Shown here: positions 50,470 to 58,903 of the stretch, one piece after another
Position numbering within the stretch: the stretch's first letter is position 1
Layout of the letters: the number at the start of each line of letters is the position of its first letter
Source: Legionella_C dresdenensis
GTDB taxonomy: Bacteria; Pseudomonadota; Gammaproteobacteria; Legionellales; Legionellaceae
Assembly (NCBI RefSeq): GCF_042649825.1
Contig: NZ_JBHSAB010000002.1
Location: forward strand, 62,001 to 126,000
Length of the DNA stretch: 64,000 bases
Reading direction: 5' to 3'
The notes under the pieces: generated by a model
The model's input: only the letters and a program-made list of their open reading frames with translations
Told to the model about the DNA's origin: nothing
Databases searched by the model: none
Translations under genes and position numbers: made by a program

Positions 50470-51750
50470 ATGACTGCAGAGCACAAAATAAAATTACAGA
50501 AACTGGCAGCAATCGTGGTTGTTGTATTTTTATTATATCTGGTTGTCCATTTTACTAATAAAAAACAGCCGCCGACTCTGCCAGTACCTGTTGTTACAGT
50601 GAGTAAACCAAAGCTGGCCAATGTGGTTGATTATGTTAACCAGACTGGTAATCTGGTGGCTTACAATTCTGTTAATCTCGTTGCCCGGGTTGAAGGTTAT
50701 CTGAATGAAATCAAATTTACTGATGGCGCGCTGGTAAAAAAAGGTCAGGAATTATTTATTATTGAGCCGCAACCTTATCTTGAAAAGTTAAGAGCGGAAC
50801 AGGCCAGCCTCGAAGCAATCAAAGCGGCTTCAGTTTATGATTTGTCTGAATACAAGCGCCAACAGAAAATGTATAAAGAAAATGCTACTGCACAGAAAAG
50901 CGTCGAGCAGTGGCGGTCTAAATATGATGAATCAATTGCAGAAATTGCCAAAGCAGAAGCAAATGTTTCGATAGCTCAAATCAATTACAGCTATACCCGA
51001 GTATTGGCGCCTTTTGATGGCCGTATTGGCCGCCACCTGGTCGATCCGGGAAATCTGGTCGGTAATGGCAAGGCAACGGAACTGGCGAATGTCGAGCAGA
51101 TTGATCCGATTTACGTGTATTTTAATCTCAACGAGCTTGATTTGCTTAAGCTGCGTGCAGAGGCAAAAGCGCATGGAATTACCCGAGAGGATATTAATAA
51201 AATCCCGGTTTACGTTGCCATGCAGAATGAAAAAGGATTTCCGCATCAGGGCAAGCTTGATTTTGTGAACACAGGTCTTAATGCTTCAACCGGAACGATG
51301 CAGTTTCGCGCCTTATTGCCTAATAAAGATTTAACTTTGTTGCCGGGTCTGTTTGTACAGGTACGTATAGCAGCCAGTAATCCGAAGCCAACTTTAACCG
51401 TACCAGACAGCGCAGTTCTTTATGATCAAATTGGTGCTTATCTGCTGACAGTGGATAACAACAACACTGTGGCGGTCAAGCGGGTCAAACTGGGCGGAGT
51501 AGAAAACGGTATGCGGGCAGTGATCTCTGGCCTGTCAGCTCAGGATAACGTAATTGTTGACGGCTTGCAGAATGCAACGCCTGGTAAACAGGTTAATCCT
51601 CAGACAAAAAAGGAGACTACGCTGGTTGGACTCAACAATATACTGCCTAGTCAGCTGCCTTCCTGTCGTAACAGTAGTTTTGTACAGGCAAAAACCAATA
51701 AAGCGCTGCCCAGCAAGTTACCTTTCTGGCGTGACAGTAATTATGCATAG
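50470..51750 (+). CDS. RND efflux periplasmic adaptor (membrane fusion protein)
   Basis: A 426-residue MFP. One N-terminal membrane anchor (residues about 10-27, AAIVVVVFLLYLVVHF), then a biotinyl-lipoyl half with 'VEGYLNEIKFTDGALVKKGQ', a helical hairpin (LRAEQASLEAIKAASVYDL onward), the matching lipoyl half 'YTRVLAPFDGRIGRHLVDPG', and a beta barrel with 'VQVRIAASNPKPTLTVPDSAVL'. ATG 50470 is chosen (GGTGA five bases upstream); a GTG at 50461 overlaps the OMF stop. The last 35 residues are an imperfect tandem duplication (LPSQLPSCRNSSF / LPSKLPFWRDSNY) not seen in normal adaptors. It links the pump to the outer-membrane channel. Confidence 0.92.
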   Translation: MTAEHKIKLQKLAAIVVVVFLLYLVVHFTNKKQPPTLPVPVVTVSKPKLANVVDYVNQTGNLVAYNSVNLVARVEGYLNEIKFTDGALVKKGQELFIIEPQPYLEKLRAEQASLEAIKAASVYDLSEYKRQQKMYKENATAQKSVEQWRSKYDESIAEIAKAEANVSIAQINYSYTRVLAPFDGRIGRHLVDPGNLVGNGKATELANVEQIDPIYVYFNLNELDLLKLRAEAKAHGITREDINKIPVYVAMQNEKGFPHQGKLDFVNTGLNASTGTMQFRALLPNKDLTLLPGLFVQVRIAASNPKPTLTVPDSAVLYDQIGAYLLTVDNNNTVAVKRVKLGGVENGMRAVISGLSAQDNVIVDGLQNATPGKQVNPQTKKETTLVGLNNILPSQLPSCRNSSFVQAKTNKALPSKLPFWRDSNYA

Positions 51751-51778
51751 GTTTATTGCCATTAAGTTAAGAAAATTT

Positions 51779-51865
51779 GTCATCCCCGCGGAGGCGGGGA
51801 TCCACCCCATCAAACAAGGTAAGAGGCTGGCTCGAGAGATGGATTCCCGCCTTCGCGGGAATGAC
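51779..51865. repeat. GTCATCCCCGCG inverted repeat within the efflux operon
   Basis: Arms GTCATCCCCGCGGAGGCGGG (51779 on) and TGGATTCCCGCCTTCGCGGG (51840 on) pair over 26 bases with three mismatches, all of them G-T compatible. It separates the adaptor and pump genes. The same repeat with the same flank GCCATTAAGTTAAGAAAA occurs near 58624, and partial copies at 57208-57251 and 60510. Confidence 0.8.
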
Positions 51866-51892
51866 AGAGTCCTTTAAAAGTGAGAAACAGAA

Positions 51893-54800
51893 ATGATTTC
51901 CAAGTTCTTTATTGAAAGACCAGTACTGGCCAATGTGATTGCACTGTTACTGGTTTTGCTGGGTGCAATTGCCATCGTGATTTTACCAGTATCACAATAT
52001 CCGGCGATAGTACCGCCGACTATTCAGGTTACAACCACCTATCCTGGCGCTGATGCAGATACCCTAATCAAAACCGTAGCGCTTCCGATTGAGCAGCAAG
52101 TAAATGGCGTGGCTGATATGCTTTATATGCAATCAACCAGCAATAACAATGGTAATTATAATCTTATTGTTACGTTTGATATTGGTACTGATTTGAATAT
52201 CGCTCAAGTTCTGGTTCAGAACCGTGTACAGGCCGCGATGGCTCAACTACCACAACAGGTTCAGCAACAGGGCGTACTGGTCCAGCAGAAATCCACAGCG
52301 ATTTTGCAATTTATTACCCTGACTTCAGAAAAAGATCAATATGATGGTCTGTTCCTCAATAATTATGCCACCATCAATATGCAAAACGAACTGGCGCGAC
52401 TGCCGGGGGTCGGCAATGTGGTTATTTTTGGTTCAGGAACCTATGCGATGCGGATCTGGCTTGATCCACAAAAAATGATGGCATTCGGCTTAAATCCCAG
52501 CGATGTATTGAATGCGGTCAGTAATCAGAATAAGGAAATTTCGGCAGGACAGGTTGCCTCTCCACCCATAGCTGGCCAGCAAGCCTATCAGTTTACCGTT
52601 AATGTGCCTGGCCAATTGGCTGACCCGGATCAATTTGCTGATATTATTATCAAAAGCATGCCCGTAAAAGCTGATCAGCAGGCCAATGCCGGCAGCAGCG
52701 CCCAGCTTGTTCGTATCCGTGATGTTGGCCGGGTTGAACTGGGTTCTGCGAATTATAACCAGCTTTCCAAACTTAATAACAAGCCGGCAGCTGCGATTGG
52801 CATTTTCCAGTTACCGGGCGCTAATGCTTTGCAAGTTGCAACTGAAGTGCGTAAAACCGTTGCTAATATGGCGAAAAATTTTCCGCCTGGCTTACAATAT
52901 ACAATCCCCTTCGACACTACCGTGTTTGTAACCGAATCGATCAATGAAGTATATAAGACGTTGATTGAAGCGGGAATTTTAGTACTCATTGTCATTGTTG
53001 TCTTTTTACAAAACTTCCGTGCCACGCTGGTTCCAGCGACAACGGTGCCGGTTACTATTATTGGAACATTTATCGCCCTGTTATTTTTAGGCTATACAGT
53101 CAACCTGCTGACTTTATTCGCACTGGTATTGGCAATTGGTATTGTAGTCGATGACGCAATCGTTATTGTCGAAGGAGTCAGTCATTACATTGAGCGTGGC
53201 GTGCCGCCGAAAGAGGCTGCTATTAAAACCATGCAAGAGCTTTTCGGCCCGATTCTGGGGATAACCCTGGTTTTAATGGCGGTGTTCGTTCCGGCAGGCT
53301 TTATGCCTGGCCTTACTGGCGCAATGTATGCCCAGTTCGCGTTAGTTATTGCTGCCACGGCTTTGATCAGTGCGATTAACGCCATGACACTGAAGCCGAC
53401 CCAATGCGCCTTATGGTTAAAGCCATTGGATACCTCCAAGCCTAAAAATATTTTTTTCCGGACATTTGACCGCTTCTATAATCCGTTGGAAGCGGCCTAT
53501 GTTGGGTTTATTGAAAAACTGGCCAACAATAGCGGCAAAGTCTGTATTATAGGTCTGGTCTTAGTTGCGCTGGCAGTTTTCGGCATCAGCCGCATTCCGA
53601 CCGGCTTTATTCCGATCGAGGATCAGGGCTATCTGATCATGAATGTCATGTTGCCTGATGGCGCATCGTTATCACGCACTGAAGCGGTGATGAAGGAGTT
53701 AAGCGATGAAGTTTCCAAGGTGGGCGGTGTTGCCAATGTGATTTCAATTGACGGTGTTTCCTTGCTGGATAACAACACTAGCCTGGCGAATGCCGGAATT
53801 TTGTATGTCATGTTCAAGGATTGGAGTGAGCGCGGCGAAGGGGAGGGGTTACTGCCGCTTTATACCAAACTTAATGATATCGCAACCAAAACTTTAAGCG
53901 CAAAAGTGATGGTTATTGTGCCGCCGCCGATTCAGGGTTTGGGTTTATCAGGTGGTTTCCAGATGCAAGTGGAATTGCGCGACGGCAGTTTTGATTACCG
54001 CAAATTGCAGGCTGTGACTGATCTCTTAATCCAGAATGGTAATCAACAAACGGAATTACAGCATCTCCTGACTTCCTTCCGGGCATCTGTACCACAACTT
54101 GCAGCGCCTATCAGCCGGGTGAAGTCTGAATCATTGGGTGTGCCGCTTGGAGACGCTTTTGATACATTGCAAACCTATCTTGGCTCTTCTTACGTAAATC
54201 TTTTCACCAAGTTCGGCCAGGTTTTTCAGGTATATGTTCAGGCAGAGGCAGAGGCCAGAATGACGGTTGACGATGTGCGTAATTTTTATGTCAGAAACGA
54301 GGCTGGCGAGATGGTGCCATTTGGTACCCTGACTGATATGGGACCTGCTGTGGGGCCAGCAATTATTTCCTTATATAACTTATACCCTTCCAGCAGTATT
54401 AATGGCGCTTCTGCACCGGGCTACAGCTCTGGCCAGGCAATTAATATAATGGAGCAACTGGCCCACGTTTCATTGCCTGCCGGAATGGCCTATGAATGGA
54501 CAAGTACCTCTTATCAGGAAAAGCTGGCAGGTAATTTAAGTTATTATATTTTCCTGTTGTCGCTGATACTGGTTTATATGATTCTTGCCGGACAATATGA
54601 AAATTGGGTCACGCCCGCTTCAGTGTTACTCAGTGTGCCCTTGGCGCTGATTGGTACGGTATTTGCGTTATCAGCACTGGGGCTGGCAAATAATATGTAT
54701 ACCCAGATTGGCCTGTTATTACTGATAGCGCTGGCGGCAAAGAATGCGATTTTGATAGTTGAGGTCGCCCGCGAACATCGTTTAATCCATAATAAATCCA

Positions 54801-55069
54801 TTATCGAAGCCGCTGTTCATGGCGCAAAAACCCGTTTTCGGCCAATTCTGATGACTTCTTTTGCCTTTATTATGGGAGTATTGCCGCTGGTTTTCGCAAC
54901 TGGCGCTGGCGCCAATGCGCGCCGCTCAATTGGCATTGCTGTCTGCAGCGGTATGCTGGCGTCAACCTGTCTGGCAATGTTGTTTGTACCGGCGTTTTAT
55001 GTAGTGTTGCAGAGTTGGCAGGAAAAGAGAAAAGAACGAAAAGCGGTGCTGGCTACACAAACAAAGTAG
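51893..55069 (+). CDS. RND (HAE1) multidrug efflux pump, inner-membrane subunit
   Basis: A 1058-residue proton-driven pump, the normal length for the AcrB/MexB family. The N-terminus FFIERPVLANVIALLLVLLG, the first periplasmic 'YPAIVPPTIQVTTTYPGAD', 'GIVVDDAIVIVEGVSHYIE' (TM4 with the Asp pair of the proton relay) and the second half 'LIALAAKNAILIVEVAREHR' (TM10 Lys/Asn) are diagnostic. The 'GSSYVNLFTKFGQVFQVYVQA' porter-domain motif is present. It pumps drugs or lipids from the periplasm through the adaptor and channel above; substrates cannot be told. A hairpin in the leader sits between it and the adaptor gene and could reduce its relative expression. Confidence 0.94.
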   Translation: MISKFFIERPVLANVIALLLVLLGAIAIVILPVSQYPAIVPPTIQVTTTYPGADADTLIKTVALPIEQQVNGVADMLYMQSTSNNNGNYNLIVTFDIGTDLNIAQVLVQNRVQAAMAQLPQQVQQQGVLVQQKSTAILQFITLTSEKDQYDGLFLNNYATINMQNELARLPGVGNVVIFGSGTYAMRIWLDPQKMMAFGLNPSDVLNAVSNQNKEISAGQVASPPIAGQQAYQFTVNVPGQLADPDQFADIIIKSMPVKADQQANAGSSAQLVRIRDVGRVELGSANYNQLSKLNNKPAAAIGIFQLPGANALQVATEVRKTVANMAKNFPPGLQYTIPFDTTVFVTESINEVYKTLIEAGILVLIVIVVFLQNFRATLVPATTVPVTIIGTFIALLFLGYTVNLLTLFALVLAIGIVVDDAIVIVEGVSHYIERGVPPKEAAIKTMQELFGPILGITLVLMAVFVPAGFMPGLTGAMYAQFALVIAATALISAINAMTLKPTQCALWLKPLDTSKPKNIFFRTFDRFYNPLEAAYVGFIEKLANNSGKVCIIGLVLVALAVFGISRIPTGFIPIEDQGYLIMNVMLPDGASLSRTEAVMKELSDEVSKVGGVANVISIDGVSLLDNNTSLANAGILYVMFKDWSERGEGEGLLPLYTKLNDIATKTLSAKVMVIVPPPIQGLGLSGGFQMQVELRDGSFDYRKLQAVTDLLIQNGNQQTELQHLLTSFRASVPQLAAPISRVKSESLGVPLGDAFDTLQTYLGSSYVNLFTKFGQVFQVYVQAEAEARMTVDDVRNFYVRNEAGEMVPFGTLTDMGPAVGPAIISLYNLYPSSSINGASAPGYSSGQAINIMEQLAHVSLPAGMAYEWTSTSYQEKLAGNLSYYIFLLSLILVYMILAGQYENWVTPASVLLSVPLALIGTVFALSALGLANNMYTQIGLLLLIALAAKNAILIVEVAREHRLIHNKSIIEAAVHGAKTRFRPILMTSFAFIMGVLPLVFATGAGANARRSIGIAVCSGMLASTCLAMLFVPAFYVVLQSWQEKRKERKAVLATQTK

Positions 55070-55191
55070 CCGGGTAGCCTTGATACAATGCAGCGTATCA
55101 ATTTCTTCGTCGTAAGAGGAGGGAAAGGCTAGTATTACAAGCGTTCATGTACTTTAATACGTGCTATAGGCTTGCTGGAGCCATTTCTTTA

Positions 55192-55710
55192 TTACATTAA
55201 CTCTAATTTTATTTGCGACTTTATTTTATTTAACCAATCAGTTCTATAATGAGCTTTTAATTTATGATTCTGTTGTCTGGTCACACCGGCAGTATTTAAT
55301 AGGTATTCTAACGAAGTAACAGAATCTAACCATCCTAATAAACCAGTAGATTTAATTGCAGCTTTATCGGCTGTTGATATTAAAATCAATGCACTTGGCA
55401 GTAATTTTTGTGCATAAAGCCATGCAAATAGGTGAAGTTCACCATCATCAATACCTTGTGTTTGTGGATAATCGATTATTAAATTAGTAATATCTTTTTT
55501 GGTAGGATTATATCTTCCTGATAGGCCATTGGTTAGTTCTTCATGTTTTATTGATATATGTTGAGGATCATCAGAATTACCAGATACGGCTTCTTCAATG
55601 CATTTATCTACTGTTTCTATAGCATATTTATTACAAATTGCATTCCAGCTATTAATTCGAAAAGACTCTAAAATAATATTAGTGTCAACAAAGACTCTGG
55701 TTTTTGACAT
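55192..55710 (-). CDS. PIN-domain protein, probable toxin or RNase
   Basis: A 172-residue PIN-fold protein. The acidic residues expected of the Mg-dependent RNase centre are in order: D9 in VFVDTNIILE, D88/D89 and E91 in QGIDDGELHL, and D115 in STADKAAI. Length is slightly above typical VapC (130-150), in the range of DUF4411-like PIN proteins. It is downstream of the HTH-ImmA gene with 20 bases between, so the two are in one unit. HTH-ImmA/PIN pairs are known from bacterial genomes as toxin-antitoxin-like modules. Cleavage target unknown; the activity is inferred from the residues. Confidence 0.78.
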   Translation of the reverse strand: MSKTRVFVDTNIILESFRINSWNAICNKYAIETVDKCIEEAVSGNSDDPQHISIKHEELTNGLSGRYNPTKKDITNLIIDYPQTQGIDDGELHLFAWLYAQKLLPSALILISTADKAAIKSTGLLGWLDSVTSLEYLLNTAGVTRQQNHKLKAHYRTDWLNKIKSQIKLELM

Positions 55711-55730
55711 GAGGACTTCTTATTTTATTT

Positions 55731-56855
55731 TTACAATTCGTAAGGTGCAGAAAGATCATATTCTGTAAAAAGGTCTGTTAGGTGTGATAAGTTCATATTC
55801 AATGTCTTAGCAGCTTTTCTTGCAGATAATTGACCTTGCTCTATTGCCTTATGCAGCATATTAATAAAAATAGGCTGAAATTTCTTAAGAACACAGTCGT
55901 TATGCATAGGTAGTTTATGTTTTTTTAATGTATTCATTGTTTCTTGTTCAATCCATTTGAGATTAACTAGTCTAAAAGCTAAAGCTTGTGGGGAAACCTT
56001 TAGTTCTATTGCCACATCAAGTAAATGCTTTGTATCATTGATAAATTTTTTATTTATGAAATGATTCAAAGATTCTTCAGGCATTAATATTCCAGATGCA
56101 AAGTTATCCGCCAGCTGTTCAATTCGCTTATTTTTCTTACGGTCTTCAATTGAGTTAGATTCTCTATGAGAAGGCTTCATCACATCCCATGTTAATATGT
56201 GAAATAACTCATGTGCTAGATTATAATATCTTCTAGGTTCAGGTTCATTCTTATTAATTAAAATTAGACCTAGATCCTGCAAATGACATGAAGCGCCAGA
56301 AATAACGCTACCATCTTGGTTTTGTTTTGAATCTACAAATATAACAGGAATATCCAATTTTTGTTCGATTCTATCAATAAGATGTTCTGTAGGTTTTATG
56401 CCAAGTTCAAGAATTTTAACAAGTTTTTCTGCACAGTTAACAGCGTCTTCAAAAGAAGATTTATTTGAAAGTTTTAAACTATATTTTAATGGATTGCTTT
56501 GCTTATTATTAATTTCCCGTAACCAGCGTAATAAACCTATCCATCTACTAGTTTGTTGTTCAAAAGCGTCGAGTTCTTTTTCAGCTAGATCATTGGATGC
56601 ACGCCAGGAAAATTTTGCTTCGCCAGTAACAGAAAAAGGATCTAGAAAAAAATCAATGTCATAATCTAAGAACTCTGATATAGATAACAACTCTTCAGAT
56701 TTAACGGCTCTTTCTCCATTTTCTATGGAAGATATGCTCTGGCGATTTTTTAATCCAATGGCCTTGGTAAGGTCATCTTGACTGTAATCTTTAGATTCAC
56801 GAGCTACTTGGATTCTGCGCCCAATCAATTTTTGAGACACTTTATTTATGGACAT
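55731..56855 (-). CDS. XRE HTH-ImmA/IrrE peptidase fusion, probable antitoxin/regulator
   Basis: A 374-residue protein. Residues 11-70 are an XRE helix-turn-helix (YSQDDLTKAIGLKNRQSISS, then IENGERAV), a DNA-binding repressor fold. Residues about 150-260 are an ImmA/IrrE (M78) peptidase with HELFH (215-219) and the downstream Glu in EQLADNFASGILMPEE, which completes the zinc site. The C-terminal 110 residues are helical. Such proteins act as antitoxins that control a neighbouring toxin and may be cleaved or cleave other proteins in response to a signal. Here the neighbour is a PIN protein. AT-rich, in contrast to the efflux operon, so probably acquired. Confidence 0.82.
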   Translation of the reverse strand: MSINKVSQKLIGRRIQVARESKDYSQDDLTKAIGLKNRQSISSIENGERAVKSEELLSISEFLDYDIDFFLDPFSVTGEAKFSWRASNDLAEKELDAFEQQTSRWIGLLRWLREINNKQSNPLKYSLKLSNKSSFEDAVNCAEKLVKILELGIKPTEHLIDRIEQKLDIPVIFVDSKQNQDGSVISGASCHLQDLGLILINKNEPEPRRYYNLAHELFHILTWDVMKPSHRESNSIEDRKKNKRIEQLADNFASGILMPEESLNHFINKKFINDTKHLLDVAIELKVSPQALAFRLVNLKWIEQETMNTLKKHKLPMHNDCVLKKFQPIFINMLHKAIEQGQLSARKAAKTLNMNLSHLTDLFTEYDLSAPYEL

Positions 56856-56990
56856 AATTTTACCTTATTATATATATTGTTATTATATGCTCACGTTTTA
56901 ATATATGCAAGATATTCTTGCTTTTTATGATATGCAATAATATCTGTTTTCATGTTTATTCTAGGTTGCGTCCTTAAAGGCTATTAACTC

Positions 56991-57207
56991 AATCTCTTTA
57001 TGCGAGGATTATTTGCTTATCCTAAATGGGATATTAGATCTATACTCGGAAGGCATAAGGCACTCATTTCTATTGATACTTTTAACAAAGTTCAGACCAG
57101 ATTATTTGGCGTGCAAAGCATGCTTTTTCCAGAAAATCAGATCATGAGGACTTTCCAATTCGTGGTCTTGCTTTATGTCCATGCTGCGAAAATTCGGATG
57201 GTGGAGG
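56991..57207 (+). pseudogene. Serine recombinase remnant (frameshifted)
   Basis: The reading frame LFAYPKWDIRSILGRHKALI, then SIDTFNKVQTRL, is the 'recombinase' domain of large serine recombinases (YPKW ... R-x-x-H-x-x-L-I-S ... F-x-x-V-Q-x-R-L). Near 57137 the frame changes to DHEDFPIRGLALCPCCENSD, which is the next part (dFPLRG-x-v-x-C-x-x-C), the start of the zinc ribbon. Both ends are lost. The 56856-57265 gap contains this remnant and a short copy of the GGCGGGAATCCA repeat at 57208-57251, and nothing else. Confidence 0.78.
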
Positions 57208-57265
57208 CGGCGGGAATCCATCTCTCAGGCTGGTTCCCCGCCTTCGCGGGAATAACAGATTACAA

Positions 57266-58483
57266 TTACTTGCCAACCGCCGCTGTCTTACCTGAAGGCA
57301 GACCAACAAGGCGAGTTTGCTCCAGTTTTTCTTTAAGTCTGGTAAACATAATCGGGAATACGCCGTTACCGGTCACATTAGCCGCTGTTCCAAACGGATC
57401 GCAGATTAAATAAACCGCAGTAATTAACCCGATCATATCGCTTGAAAAACCAAGATGCGCTTCAAGCAGAGGGGTAACAACCAGGATAACGCCGCCTGGA
57501 ACGGCAGCGACTGCGTATTTGGCCAACGCGGTGTAGAACGCAAAAGTTAAAATCATACTTAGCGAAGGCATCGGCATGCCGAAGGTTAACATGGTTGCCA
57601 GGCTTAAAATTGGCATGGCAATCGCACTGCCTATGGTATGGATATTAATAATTGCAGGCACCAGCATTCTTGCTTTCTCTTCGTCTTCCAGATTTTTCTC
57701 AGTAGACATTAATAATACTGGCATAGCGGCAGCACTGGAAATCGTGCTGAAACCAGTCAGCGTTGCTGGCAGCACATTGCGGAGATAATAGGTAAATTTC
57801 TGCCATGAAAAGTTACCGGCAACAAAATACCAGCACAGCAGGTAGATCCATTGGCTGCCAACTATCAACAGCAGGATTGGGCCATACAGATTTAAGGATT
57901 TCTGCAGGATATGTTCATATTCAAGCTTGAACACAAATCCCAGAATGAATAGCGGCAGGAACGGAATAAAAACTTTTCTAAGGAAACCATTGGCAATGCT
58001 ATTCAGTTTCGCGCCGATTTTTTTCGCAGTGTCATTAGGGTAAACCGAAAAGAAAATACCGCTGAAAAAACCAATCAGTAGCGCAATATCATTGGAAATC
58101 AGTTTGGTTAGATGGAATTGCCACGCAGGCGCCAACTGAGGAGAGGTTTCCATCGCACTGGGCATAAAATGATAAAAGCTTAAACCGAGGTAACCTGAGC
58201 CAAAACCTACCATTAGCGCGGTAAAATTGGATGCAAAAACACAGACAATTAACAGTACGACAAAAAACAAAGCCCCTTTACGCAGATTCCCCAGACAGGA
58301 GAATACAAAGCTGAAAATAATAAAAGGCAGAACAAACTCCAAAACGCTTTTCATGCTCAGACTAAGGGCATAGCTAATTGATTTTACTTCAAGCGGCACA
58401 TACTGTCCGAAGAATAAGGGAAGTAAAAGGACTGCCAAAAGCGTAAGCAGAAATTTCAGTTTCTTTAGAAGTACAGTAGACAT
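57266..58483 (-). CDS. Dicarboxylate/amino acid:cation symporter (DAACS) family transporter
   Basis: A 405-residue membrane transporter of the SDF/GltP fold, somewhat shorter than GltP (437). Landmarks: the reentrant-loop motif STISSAAAMPVLLMS, which usually reads SSSATLP; 'IGSAIAMPILSLATML'; and the C-terminal 'LICDPFGTAANVTGNGV', where the usual 'D-R-x-R-T-x-x-N-V-x-G-D' is altered: the arginines and last Asp are replaced (DPFGTAANVTGNG). That suggests a changed substrate, perhaps a neutral amino acid, while sodium-coupled uptake is kept. Eight or more membrane helices. Single gene with a leader of about 100 bp. Confidence 0.82.
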   Translation of the reverse strand: MSTVLLKKLKFLLTLLAVLLLPLFFGQYVPLEVKSISYALSLSMKSVLEFVLPFIIFSFVFSCLGNLRKGALFFVVLLIVCVFASNFTALMVGFGSGYLGLSFYHFMPSAMETSPQLAPAWQFHLTKLISNDIALLIGFFSGIFFSVYPNDTAKKIGAKLNSIANGFLRKVFIPFLPLFILGFVFKLEYEHILQKSLNLYGPILLLIVGSQWIYLLCWYFVAGNFSWQKFTYYLRNVLPATLTGFSTISSAAAMPVLLMSTEKNLEDEEKARMLVPAIINIHTIGSAIAMPILSLATMLTFGMPMPSLSMILTFAFYTALAKYAVAAVPGGVILVVTPLLEAHLGFSSDMIGLITAVYLICDPFGTAANVTGNGVFPIMFTRLKEKLEQTRLVGLPSGKTAAVGK

Positions 58484-58620
58484 AAGAGTTTCCTTATAAA
58501 AAAGCTAACTACCCTCAAACCATATGTCGTTCTATATTTGATCACACTGGTTCTTTTGTCTTACTATCATACCAACTGATTTCTTCCATGGCTATTAATT
58601 AATTGCATTCAAACGATTTT

Positions 58621-58820
58621 TAGAGCCATTAAGTTAAGAAAAGTTGTCATCCTCGCGATGGCGGTAGTCTTTAATTTTAGTGCTCGCAAGCTGCGCGCTA
58701 AAATTTAAAGCCCACTTCGCCATCCTTCGTTGGCCATTTTAGGTAATTCATGTCAGCGGCATCCATTCACTCGTAGCCTGGGTGCAGGCCTAAAAGGCCG
58801 TAACCCGGGTTTATCGTACT
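58621..58820. repeat. Repeat-filled intergenic stretch
   Basis: The 58484-58903 gap is mostly repeats: a copy of the GCCATTAAGTTAAG...GTCATCCTCGCG repeat (58624 on), a hairpin with CTTTAATTTTAG / CTAAAATTTAAAG arms (about 58672-58712), and the GTAGCCTGGGTGCAGG... repeat near 58786. No gene. Confidence 0.6.
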
Positions 58821-58903
58821 AGCAAAGTGAACTGAACCAGACCAGCGCTTTACCCGCCTCATTCACAATCATCGCCTCAGGGTCCTGTCATAGCTTTAAT
58901 GAG

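Noticed and set aside
57000..57413. A 137-codon open frame read as an intact gene
   Set aside because: Its first half is a serine-recombinase remnant whose true continuation is in another frame, and its second half is intergenic repeat and the antisense of the symporter gene.
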